Source: Geoglobus sp. (GTDB taxonomy: Archaea > Halobacteriota > Archaeoglobi > Archaeoglobales > Archaeoglobaceae). From it: a stretch of DNA of 6,639 nucleotides. The stretch is taken from contig JALUWC010000505.1 of NCBI GenBank assembly GCA_027019885.1, forward strand, positions 1-6,639, written 5' to 3'. Under the pieces are notes generated by a model. It was not told the DNA's origin. It made no database searches and saw nothing but the letters and a program-made list of their open reading frames with translations. The position numbers and the translations under genes were made by a program. Positions 1-5,662 of this stretch are shown in pieces; within the stretch, counting starts at the first letter, position 1; every line of letters begins with the position of its first letter.

Positions 1-1293
1 GATTTGCCTGTGAAACTCTTTTTTGTTCCCCTTCGCATAACTTTCCACTTCTCCTAACTCCCCTTCGAGGTACTTCTTCCTTACCGGATCCGTACATTCC
101 CTGATTTTCTCTTCGAGGTCTTCAGCCGCAGCTTTTGCGAGTTCCCTCAGCTCAGCTTTTTCCACGAGTTTCCAGACCTCATCAAAGAGTTCGTTTAAGA
201 CATCCTCGATCCTTTTGCGAATTATATCCCGCATTTCGTCAACTCTATCTGCTCCAACCAGAGCGAGGAACTTGTTGGGAATGGAGGCGATCGAGAGATT
301 GCTTGGTTTGTCGCCGATTCCCTTAGAGTGCATCCAAGCCTGAAACAGCGGATTTCCCCTCAGATGGGGATAGATTATAGCATCTGGACCGTATTGTTCC
401 ACAACTACAGAAATGGCGTGAAGCGTAAGGACGGCAAGAAGGTGGCTTGCAGCCCAGAGATCCTTCTCCTTCCTTGCATCCGCGATGAACTTTTGCACTG
501 GGCTTAGCTTGAAAAGAACGAGTGTTGGATTCTTCTGTTCCGCTCCGAAAATTGCGGAAGTTGCATCGGCGTGGTCGAACAACGTGTGGTCAGGGCTGAG
601 AGTATAGGCAGGGAGATTTACGAATTCCTCCGCAAAGCTCGCCGAAAACTCTTTTTCCAAAGCTTTTCTTAGCTCGTCCTCGTAACTCGCCCAGAGCGAG
701 AAATACAGTTTTCTGTAATCGTTGCCGCAGAGTTCTCTAATGCTGCTAAAAACCTTCCTCTCAATTTCGAGAATTTTATTCAGCAGATCGTTGAACCTGG
801 ATTCGTATTCCTCCCTCTCAGGATCGTTCACGTCGATGACTTCCCCATCGGCTTTCGGTAGCATGGATACAATCGATCGGAACTCTCTGATTTCTCCGGT
901 TACCGGATGCCTCAGCACAGGCGGTCCGAGGTACTCGTATTTTTTTGTGTGGTGGACTCTATAGAATGTGGACACGAGACTTTTACCACTAAAAGATTTT
1001 TCAAGGTCTATTCTTTGAAGGGACGATGCAGCAATGTCCGATTTATGAATTTGGGGTATTGAAGGTAGATCTCCGAAATCTTCATAAAATCTTCTTTTTT
1101 CCGGATACTTTCGCCAATTTTTTCTAATTTCTTTTTTGATGTTTTCGATACCCAGTAGTGGTTCATCAGCGTAGAATTTAAGGTCTCCCAAGATTTCCAT
1201 CCGTCTCGGCACGTGAGTTCGTAATTCTATTGTTTTATCTGGTGGATCGTGCAGGAAAGCCCGGATTTTGTTCAGCCAGAATTCTGAATTCAC
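1..1293 (-). CDS. cmr2: Cas10/Cmr2, large subunit of the type III-B Cmr complex (N-terminal 431 residues, 3' end outside window)
   Basis: Reading the minus strand from GTG at 1293 gives 431 codons without a stop, running off the left edge. Seen: LHDPPDK at residues 14-20 with a following His at 27, the N-terminal HD-like signature of Cmr2; [10 protein letters not shown] at 85-94; [15 protein letters not shown] at 227-241 followed by [27 protein letters not shown] at 261-280; and IPNKFLAL at 338-345. All are typical Cmr2 blocks. Known for the family: Cas10 anchors the 5' end of the crRNA and, through a GGDD palm domain, can make cyclic oligoadenylate. That palm motif and the zinc cysteines would lie beyond the window, so activity cannot be judged here. 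The GTG start overlaps the cmr1 stop as GTGA and has a good Shine-Dalgarno site, implying coupled translation. The first ~110 codons are clearly more AT-rich than the rest. Identification is firm; only completeness is unknown. Confidence 0.95.
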   Translation of the reverse strand, partial: MNSEFWLNKIRAFLHDPPDKTIELRTHVPRRMEILGDLKFYADEPLLGIENIKKEIRKNWRKYPEKRRFYEDFGDLPSIPQIHKSDIAASSLQRIDLEKSFSGKSLVSTFYRVHHTKKYEYLGPPVLRHPVTGEIREFRSIVSMLPKADGEVIDVNDPEREEYESRFNDLLNKILEIERKVFSSIRELCGNDYRKLYFSLWASYEDELRKALEKEFSASFAEEFVNLPAYTLSPDHTLFDHADATSAIFGAEQKNPTLVLFKLSPVQKFIADARKEKDLWAASHLLAVLTLHAISVVVEQYGPDAIIYPHLRGNPLFQAWMHSKGIGDKPSNLSIASIPNKFLALVGADRVDEMRDIIRKRIEDVLNELFDEVWKLVEKAELRELAKAAAEDLEEKIRECTDPVRKKYLEGELGEVESYAKGNKKEFHRQI

Positions 1294-2795
1294 ATAAACA
1301 CCCCCTTCTTTGGGTAAACTACGTTAAAACCTCTTTTCTTGAATTCTCTTACGACCTCATTTTTTAGCCAACTGACAAAACAATCGTTGTCAAATGGTTT
1401 TCCGTTGTCGATGATTTGTATTATTTTTTTACTATTGTCTTTTATTAAAATAAATCTTCCATCATGGTCTGGTAGGAACTGACCGAGTAAAATTATCACA
1501 AGGGGGACAAATCTCTCCCCCCTCTTTTTTACAGTCATGAGGATCGCCGAAGTTCTGCGAGAATATGATGTATTTGGATTTGTGGGGTTGTATCCCTCTA
1601 TACGGCTATTCCAGTTTGCGTATATCATCGGCAATCCGAAATAAAATCTCCTTTCACTCGTCTTTTCTAAATCGCCAAGATCTTTGACTACAACATGAGA
1701 GAAATCTTCACAATTTGGATCGTCTCTATCAGCGAAGACAAACCTAATACCGTTTTCGTATCTCGGTCTGAATTTGCCCGAACAGCTTTCGCTCCTTTTT
1801 AATTCTCCAGCGTAGATCTCCTCTACTTTCCTGAGTGCCTCAAAACAATTGCAATATGAGTCGCCGTATTCTAAAATAATCATGTTGGCAATTGTGGAAT
1901 AGGGTGACTTAGCTGATTTTTCATCTGTAGTCTGGGATCTGAATGTTTCGTACAATTTCTTAGCACAATCATGCCAGAATTTCGATGCATCATCTAAATT
2001 ACGCCAGTCATATCTAAAGAGATTCTCTACTTCGTTTTGGAGGTTTGTCGGTTTGACTTTGTCTACCTTGGATACGATCACACTCCCTGCCCCCCTACGA
2101 GACCTGAAACCCATCCCGCCGAAATTTGACATAAGCCACAAAGTGGCGATTGAAAGTTTAAATGAAGTTTGATCGTATCCCTTAACTCGAAGCTTAAATT
2201 TGCTTTTTGGTGAGTGGTATGAGGGAGCGTTTTCGCAAAGTTTTCCAAAAAATAACTTATTTAAGTCGTTTGGATAATTTAAACCCCTACTACGAAAAAC
2301 ACGTTTAATTCGCTCCCTATCTTTGAATCTGTTTCGAATGCCAAATTTATTCAGGACCTCGTCCAGAGTTGTTTTTGCTATATCTTCGACAAACATTTTA
2401 ATGGAAAAGAATAAATAGTTTGGAATTGGGAAATTTGGCTCCTTCTGCCCCCCGTTGCAGTCTTTCATTAAGATTTCTATCTTCGGCCTTAAAGAGTACT
2501 CATTTTTACGGCGATTGAGCCTTTCTTCAATTGTCCCTTTTATCTCAAATTTGCATGGTTCTGGAGCCTCAACCTCGACAACAACCCTGCTTCTCTGCTC
2601 CGTACTCCCGAAAACGTACTCTTCAGCCTTTCTCAACCCCACGATGTCATTACCAAAATAGCTCCCCGCCAGAGCTCTGAACCACCACCTCATCAACCCT
2701 TTAATCGAAGCAGCTCTGATCTCAGCTTTTGCTTGATCGGCACCCCTCATAAAAATGGGAGTAACAGCCTCAAGCTGAAGATGTGCTTCATACAT
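1290..2795 (-). CDS. cmr1: Cmr1, RAMP subunit of the type III-B Cmr complex
   Basis: A 501-residue protein with two RAMP (ferredoxin-like) halves. Seen: the N-terminal block [20 protein letters not shown] at 24-43, the Cmr1 signature; the RAMP glycine-rich loop [13 protein letters not shown] at 226-238; and a second-half block at 385-424 containing [10 protein letters not shown] and [13 protein letters not shown]. Known for the family: Cmr1 sits at the target 3' end of the Cmr helical complex, near the Cmr6/Cmr4 end, and helps capture target RNA. At 501 residues it is much longer than Pyrococcus furiosus Cmr1 (about 340); the extra length seems to lie in a charged stretch (about 80-200) and in the middle (about 245-385). 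The ATG at 2795 has AGGT 8 nt upstream. The gene follows csa3 by 38 nt and overlaps cmr2 by 4 nt. Codons 1-85 are near 50% G+C, while the rest is near 39%. Confidence 0.95.
   Translation of the reverse strand: MYEAHLQLEAVTPIFMRGADQAKAEIRAASIKGLMRWWFRALAGSYFGNDIVGLRKAEEYVFGSTEQRSRVVVEVEAPEPCKFEIKGTIEERLNRRKNEYSLRPKIEILMKDCNGGQKEPNFPIPNYLFFSIKMFVEDIAKTTLDEVLNKFGIRNRFKDRERIKRVFRSRGLNYPNDLNKLFFGKLCENAPSYHSPKSKFKLRVKGYDQTSFKLSIATLWLMSNFGGMGFRSRRGAGSVIVSKVDKVKPTNLQNEVENLFRYDWRNLDDASKFWHDCAKKLYETFRSQTTDEKSAKSPYSTIANMIILEYGDSYCNCFEALRKVEEIYAGELKRSESCSGKFRPRYENGIRFVFADRDDPNCEDFSHVVVKDLGDLEKTSERRFYFGLPMIYANWNSRIEGYNPTNPNTSYSRRTSAILMTVKKRGERFVPLVIILLGQFLPDHDGRFILIKDNSKKIIQIIDNGKPFDNDCFVSWLKNEVVREFKKRGFNVVYPKKGVFM
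1299..1305 (-). promoter_or_regulatory. Ribosome binding site of cmr2
   Basis: On the minus strand GGGGGTG lies 5 nt before the GTG start at 1293, close to the archaeal consensus GGAGGTG. It sits inside the last codons of cmr1. The ATG two bases earlier (1295..1293) is the last sense codon of cmr1 and is followed at once by TGA, so GTG is the usable start in the Cmr2 frame. Confidence 0.7.
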
Positions 2796-2803
2796 ACCAT
2801 TCT

Positions 2804-2807
2804 ACCT
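2804..2807 (-). promoter_or_regulatory. Ribosome binding site of cmr1
   Basis: The minus strand reads AGGT 8 nt before the ATG at 2795. A second ATG at 2800 is out of frame with cmr1, so the site supports the start at 2795. It is a weak core but sensibly spaced, and suggests that cmr1 can be translated from a leadered transcript that reads through from csa3. Confidence 0.5.
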
Positions 2808-2814
2808 GAACTAA

Positions 2815-2824
2815 AAAATTTAAA
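2815..2824 (-). promoter_or_regulatory. Possible internal TATA box before cmr1
   Basis: In the 38-nt csa3-cmr1 gap the minus strand reads TTTAAATTTT, centred about 25 nt before the cmr1 ATG. This is the same spacing as the csa5 TATA box has to its ATG. It could give cmr1-cmr2 their own near-leaderless transcript. The gap is simply AT-rich, however, and its T6 run (2818 to 2813 on this strand) could equally act as a weak oligo-T terminator after csa3. Confidence 0.3.
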
Positions 2825-2833
2825 GTTTTTTAT

Positions 2834-3466
2834 TTAAAGCAAAAGCTCAGATAGGTTTGTCAAACCAATCACCAGAGGTTTCTTTTTTTCCACCTTAACG
2901 AGCCCCATTTTTTCAAGTGCTGCTATGTGTCTCCTGATTGTAGAGGGGTCCTTTTCAAGCCTGTTCGCAATTTCAACTACCCCGTTACAACCTTCACTGA
3001 TCAACCTGAGCACCTCGACCTTGTCGTTACCTATGGGAGTCTTGATAAGCTTTAGCAACTCTTCAGGTAATACAACGATCGTTTCAAAGTCCTCTGTTTC
3101 GAGCTCTAACCTTACACCCTTAGATGACATCAGGCACGCAAGAAGCACGATGACGGTGATGGCTCTCATTCCACCGCTCAAATTAACAATGACTCTGAAA
3201 TCCTCAAGCTCTTCAATTTTCGATTTCAGCGTTTTAATAGAACCAACCACGTTGTCAACATTTATTTCAATCACCTCTACCTCTACCCGATCACCGTAAG
3301 AGTTTCTAAGCAACTGCTGAACCCATTCACAAGCCTTCACAACCCTGTCAACCTTTTTTCCCGTGATAAGGATTACTTTATCTCTCTCCTTTATTCCGTG
3401 CCTCAAAATTGCTCTGTAGCAGAATTTCTCGTCGAATCCAACCGTGTTTATTAATGCAGTCCTCAT
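2834..3466 (-). CDS. csa3: Csa3, CARF-wHTH transcription regulator of CRISPR-Cas genes
   Basis: A 210-residue protein in two parts. Residues 1-135 form the Rossmann-like CARF domain: NTVGFDEKF at 7-15 (the first ligand-loop motif), alternating strands such as KVILITG at 30-36, and NLSGGMRAI at 95-103 (the second ligand-site motif). Residues about 145-205 form a winged helix-turn-helix, with recognition helix DPSTIRRHIAALEKMGLV at 173-190. Known for the family: Sulfolobus Csa3 proteins are dimers that control adaptation or type I-A interference operons, and the CARF domain is a cyclic-tetra-adenylate receptor. Here the gene heads the cmr operon and faces csa5 across 92 bp, so it probably regulates one or both promoters. 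The ATG at 3466 has only weak Shine-Dalgarno pairing, and an ATG at 3470 is out of frame; a TATA-like box about 31 nt upstream suggests a very short or absent leader. Whether it activates or represses cannot be read from the sequence. Confidence 0.93.
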   Translation of the reverse strand: MRTALINTVGFDEKFCYRAILRHGIKERDKVILITGKKVDRVVKACEWVQQLLRNSYGDRVEVEVIEINVDNVVGSIKTLKSKIEELEDFRVIVNLSGGMRAITVIVLLACLMSSKGVRLELETEDFETIVVLPEELLKLIKTPIGNDKVEVLRLISEGCNGVVEIANRLEKDPSTIRRHIAALEKMGLVKVEKKKPLVIGLTNLSELLL

Positions 3467-3490
3467 ACATTCAAGCTCTTATAATGCACC

Positions 3491-3504
3491 TATTTATTAT
3501 TTTT
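3491..3504 (-). promoter_or_regulatory. TATA-like box for the csa3-cmr1-cmr2 operon
   Basis: The minus strand reads AAAAATAATAAATA, centred about 31 nt before the csa3 ATG. With the usual ~26 nt from TATA centre to transcription start, initiation would fall around 3468-3471, leaving only a few leader bases. The box is a loose match to the archaeal consensus, and its exact position within the AT-rich run is uncertain. Confidence 0.5.
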
Positions 3505-3520
3505 GAGACATTTGATGCAA
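3503..3520. promoter_or_regulatory. Candidate operator (imperfect dyad) between the divergent promoters, possibly for Csa3
   Basis: TTGAGACATTTGATGCAA has the symmetric pattern TTG-N3-CA-TT-TG-N3-CAA, with 5 of 9 base pairs per half-site matching. It lies just upstream of both TATA-like boxes, touching the csa3 BRE/TATA region on one side and ending 2 bp before the csa5 BRE on the other. That is a natural place for a dimeric winged-helix factor to act on both promoters. Sulfolobus Csa3b is known to bind palindromic sites at type I-A interference promoters. The match here is modest and in AT-rich DNA, so this is a proposal only. Confidence 0.3.
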
Positions 3521-3522
3521 CA

Positions 3523-3538
3523 GAAAACCTTATATTTT
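3523..3538 (+). promoter_or_regulatory. BRE and TATA box of the type I-A operon (csa5-cas7-cas5-cas8a)
   Basis: GAAAACC (3523-3529, BRE-like) is followed at once by TTATATTTT (3530-3538, TATA). The TATA centre is about 25 nt before the csa5 ATG at 3559, so transcription should start at or next to the A of the ATG. No Shine-Dalgarno sequence lies in the intervening AT-rich bases, which fits a leaderless mRNA. Confidence 0.7.
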
Positions 3539-3558
3539 CCAATAGATTAAAAAAATAC

Positions 3559-3885
3559 ATGCAACTCGACGAGCTGGCCAAAATTCTCGCTGTTCTGATT
3601 GCCGAGCAGGGCAGCTACACCTACGTCGACAAACTCGGCTACTCCCCATCGAAGGACCTGGCAATTTTTTACCTCAAGGAGGCTCTGAGAGACCTGCACT
3701 CGCTGATGAATCAGGAGGAGAAAATGAAAAATGAGAAAGCAAAAGAGCTCCTCAAAGAGATCAAATTCGAGTATGCAGAAAAGGCTCTCGATGAACTCGT
3801 GAGGGTAGAGGACAGAAAAACCCTGAAAGAGAAAACTTCGCTTATAGGTGCGAAAGCACTGGCAATTTCAGCCGGTTTGAGGTGA
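3559..3885 (+). CDS. csa5: Csa5, small subunit (Cas11-like) of the type I-A Cascade
   Basis: A 108-residue, mostly alpha-helical protein. The block SYTYVDKLGYSPSKDLAIFY (residues 19-38), followed by EALRDLHSL (41-49), resembles the conserved part of archaeal Csa5; a highly charged helical segment (about 50-95) follows. Known for the family: Csa5 is the small subunit lining the belly of the I-A complex and is needed for stable R-loop formation. I chose ATG 3559 because the TATA box lies 25 nt upstream; the frame stays open back to an ATG at 3409, but that start is inside the opposite-strand csa3 gene and upstream of the promoter. Sulfolobus Csa5 is about 150 residues, so this is a short version. 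Its last codons carry the cas7 ribosome binding site. Family assignment rests on the motif, size and position directly before cas7. Confidence 0.87.
   Translation: MQLDELAKILAVLIAEQGSYTYVDKLGYSPSKDLAIFYLKEALRDLHSLMNQEEKMKNEKAKELLKEIKFEYAEKALDELVRVEDRKTLKEKTSLIGAKALAISAGLR
3879..3884 (+). promoter_or_regulatory. Ribosome binding site that decides the cas7 start
   Basis: GAGGTG at the very end of csa5 is a near-perfect match to the 16S rRNA tail complement. It is 6 nt before ATG 3891, an ideal spacing. The in-frame alternatives GTG 3882 and ATG 3885 overlap or touch the site and could not use it, so ATG 3891 is the preferred start. Confidence 0.75.
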
Positions 3886-3890
3886 TGGAG

Positions 3891-4844
3891 ATGGTTTTCG
3901 TCTCGATTAGAGGTAGGGTTTTGCTGAACGTTGAAGCGATGAACATGACTGAAAGCGTTGGCAATTACGTAAAGCACCGCAGAGTTCCGGTGCTTTTGCC
4001 CGATAAAGGATACACAACGTACTTCGTACCTGCAATAAGCGGTGAGAGCATTGCCCACGGCTTTCAGGTTTTGCTGGCTGATGAAGCCAAGAGGGCGAAT
4101 TTGTCAGTCTGCAAGCTATGCGAGAAGGGGGTGTTTTTGAAAAGCACTCACGAGAACGTCTATAAAGAGGCCTTTGACCAGGAACCTCCAAAGGACGAGT
4201 TCCAGTTTGAAAGTAGCGTTGTTGGAAATTGCGTTGTGGAAGATGTAGGTGGGTTCCTGTACGCTCCGAGGGCTGGAGGGAATGTTAAGAGAACATCGAA
4301 CTTCTACACGGGCTACATGATTCCTGTTAAAGAATCTATAGAGAGTGCAGTTATAGAGCCCCAGCTCCACTCCCGATACGCTCTTGGAACAAAATTTGTG
4401 GAGGGAGGAGAAGGGCAGATGATCTACTATGTCGAGCTTTCATCAGCCGTTTACACCTTCAGCTTTGATTTGGATGCAAGATACATCGGCAGAGCGACTT
4501 TCAGCGTTGAGAAAGCTGGAGAAGAAGTGGTTGAAGACAGAAAGGAGAGGACTGAGGTAACCCTGGAGGCGATAAAGAAATTCCTGATAGAGTTCACGTT
4601 CGGTGCTAAGAAGACCAGATTTCTGCCTGCGATGGAGTGGGAATCAGCTGTCATAGCAGTTTCGGATGATGTGTGGACGATACCAAGCCCATTCAGCGTT
4701 AAATACATTGAAAACGCCCGGAAGAAGCTTGAAAAAGTTAACTGCAACACAGAGCTTTTCGTTTATCCCGACGGAGGGAGCTTTGAGGAAGTGGTGATTG
4801 AGGCGATGGAGGAGGCAAAGAGTAGAGTAAACGGAGAGACATGA
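3891..4844 (+). CDS. cas7: Cas7 (Csa2), crRNA-binding backbone subunit of the type I-A Cascade
   Basis: A 317-residue DevR/Cas7-family protein whose motifs follow Sulfolobus Csa2 nearly end to end: NVEAMNMTESVGNYVKHR (13-30), VPAISGESIAHGFQ (46-59), DVGGFLYA (118-125), VKRTSNFYTGYMIP (132-145), YTFSFDLD (188-195) and TRFLPAMEWES (242-252). Known role: several copies wrap the crRNA in a helical filament through an RRM-like core and present the spacer for base pairing with target DNA. Length is usual for the family (about 320). Start ATG 3891 is set by a strong Shine-Dalgarno site in the tail of csa5, leaving a 5-nt gap to that gene; the 3' end overlaps cas5 as ATGA. A CxxC pair (Cys74, Cys77) sits in the variable region after the first motifs, which I do not recall from the Sulfolobus protein. 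Identification is secure. Confidence 0.95.
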   Translation: MVFVSIRGRVLLNVEAMNMTESVGNYVKHRRVPVLLPDKGYTTYFVPAISGESIAHGFQVLLADEAKRANLSVCKLCEKGVFLKSTHENVYKEAFDQEPPKDEFQFESSVVGNCVVEDVGGFLYAPRAGGNVKRTSNFYTGYMIPVKESIESAVIEPQLHSRYALGTKFVEGGEGQMIYYVELSSAVYTFSFDLDARYIGRATFSVEKAGEEVVEDRKERTEVTLEAIKKFLIEFTFGAKKTRFLPAMEWESAVIAVSDDVWTIPSPFSVKYIENARKKLEKVNCNTELFVYPDGGSFEEVVIEAMEEAKSRVNGET

Positions 4845-5662
4845 TTGGGTTTAAGGTCGATATTGAGTTCGTCTGGGGATTTCAGGCGAGAATTGCAGGT
4901 CTGAGCAAGACATCGCCATCCTTCTGCTATCCCCCACCAACAACCTTCCTCGGGGCTTTAGCTGAAGCAATTGCCAAAGATCACAGCTTTGGGGAGAAAA
5001 ACGGGCTGAGATTGCTTGAGAAACTGAGCGAAAGTCTGCTCGCCATCGGACTCAAGCCTCTGAACTGTATTCCGGTGAAGTATGCAGATGTTAACAGAAT
5101 CTTGGCAGTAAAAATAACCTCCGGCATTCTGTACCCCACCTCTAAAGACCTCGGAAAATCCTTCGATTCTCCTGCGAGGGGGAAAACGATTCTATCAGCA
5201 TTAAACGATGATACGCCAAAAATCAGGTGGTTTCTGGTTTTCAGGGATGATGAAATCAGCTTTAACGGTGCATCAGCAAACCTCTACGATGCCTTCTGGA
5301 AAATACACAGGCTCGGCTCGAAGGAGAGCAGGGTTTCGGTTGTGGATGTGGCAAAAACCGATGTTGAGGTTGAGAAGGGCAGAACGATCACGGAGTACAG
5401 CTTCCCGCTTGAAGAGGGTGTTGATCCAAAATTGCCCGATGGAAAATGGGATTTTGAAGTTTACATAAACCCCTTCAAAGTCAGATACGACACAACCGAA
5501 AATCCGGTTTTGAGTTACATCTCCGGCAAGAAGGCGGTGGCATTCAGGATACCCATAATGGAAACTGCCATGGACATTCCGAGCTACGTTGTGGATGTGG
5601 GCGGAAATTTTGTGGCTTTTTCTGACGGCAGAGAGAGGGTGATCGGAAGATGGTCAGAATAA
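4841..5662 (+). CDS. cas5: Cas5 of the type I-A Cascade
   Basis: A 273-residue RAMP protein. Seen: the Cas5 N-terminal block, with WGFQARIAGLSKTSPSFCYP (12-31) and then PPTTFLGALAEAIAKD (32-47), and the Cas5 segment HRLGSKESRVSV (156-167). Known role: Cas5 caps the crRNA 5' handle and joins Cas7 to the large subunit Cas8a. I-A Cas5 has no pre-crRNA cleaving activity of its own; processing is done by Cas6, which is not in this window. Its ATG overlaps the cas7 stop (ATGA), with GGAG 4 nt upstream, and its 3' end overlaps cas8a by 13 nt, so cas7, cas5 and cas8a should be translated as a coupled set. The length is slightly above the usual ~240-250 for this subtype. No broken motifs are seen. Confidence 0.93.
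   Translation: MIGFKVDIEFVWGFQARIAGLSKTSPSFCYPPPTTFLGALAEAIAKDHSFGEKNGLRLLEKLSESLLAIGLKPLNCIPVKYADVNRILAVKITSGILYPTSKDLGKSFDSPARGKTILSALNDDTPKIRWFLVFRDDEISFNGASANLYDAFWKIHRLGSKESRVSVVDVAKTDVEVEKGRTITEYSFPLEEGVDPKLPDGKWDFEVYINPFKVRYDTTENPVLSYISGKKAVAFRIPIMETAMDIPSYVVDVGGNFVAFSDGRERVIGRWSE
5637..5644 (+). promoter_or_regulatory. Ribosome binding site of cas8a, inside cas5
   Basis: GGGTGATC, an extended match to the anti-Shine-Dalgarno sequence, lies 5 nt before ATG 5650. It supports the cas8a start although this makes the gene overlap the end of cas5 by 13 nt. Confidence 0.7.

Noticed and set aside
135..964. Plus-strand open frames opposite cmr2
   Set aside because: The minus strand here is continuous Cmr2 coding sequence with conserved blocks; the plus-strand frames are short shadows.
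2813..2831. A6/T6 inverted repeat in the csa3-cmr1 gap as a hairpin terminator
   Set aside because: The stem is only A-T pairs and arises readily in AT-rich DNA, and archaeal termination mainly uses oligo-T tracts without a hairpin. It is mentioned only as a possible weak terminator.
2925..3299. Plus-strand open frame of about 124 codons inside csa3
   Set aside because: It lies fully antisense to a gene with clear CARF and wHTH motifs; the product is a low-complexity Ser/Leu/Thr-rich shadow with no recognizable motif.
3409..3558. N-terminal extension of csa5 from ATG 3409
   Set aside because: It runs antisense through the csa3 start and both promoter elements, and the TATA box at 3530-3538 would lie inside the coding region. 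The extension does not look like Csa5.
3882..3890. GTG 3882 or ATG 3885 as the cas7 start
   Set aside because: Both overlap or abut the only good ribosome binding site (GAGGTG, 3879-3884); ATG 3891 is spaced correctly from it and aligns better with the Sulfolobus Csa2 N-terminus.
3711..4191. Minus-strand open frames opposite csa5 and cas7
   Set aside because: They are antisense to well-identified genes, with Ser/Arg-rich sequence without family motifs and no promoter or ribosome binding site that I can see.
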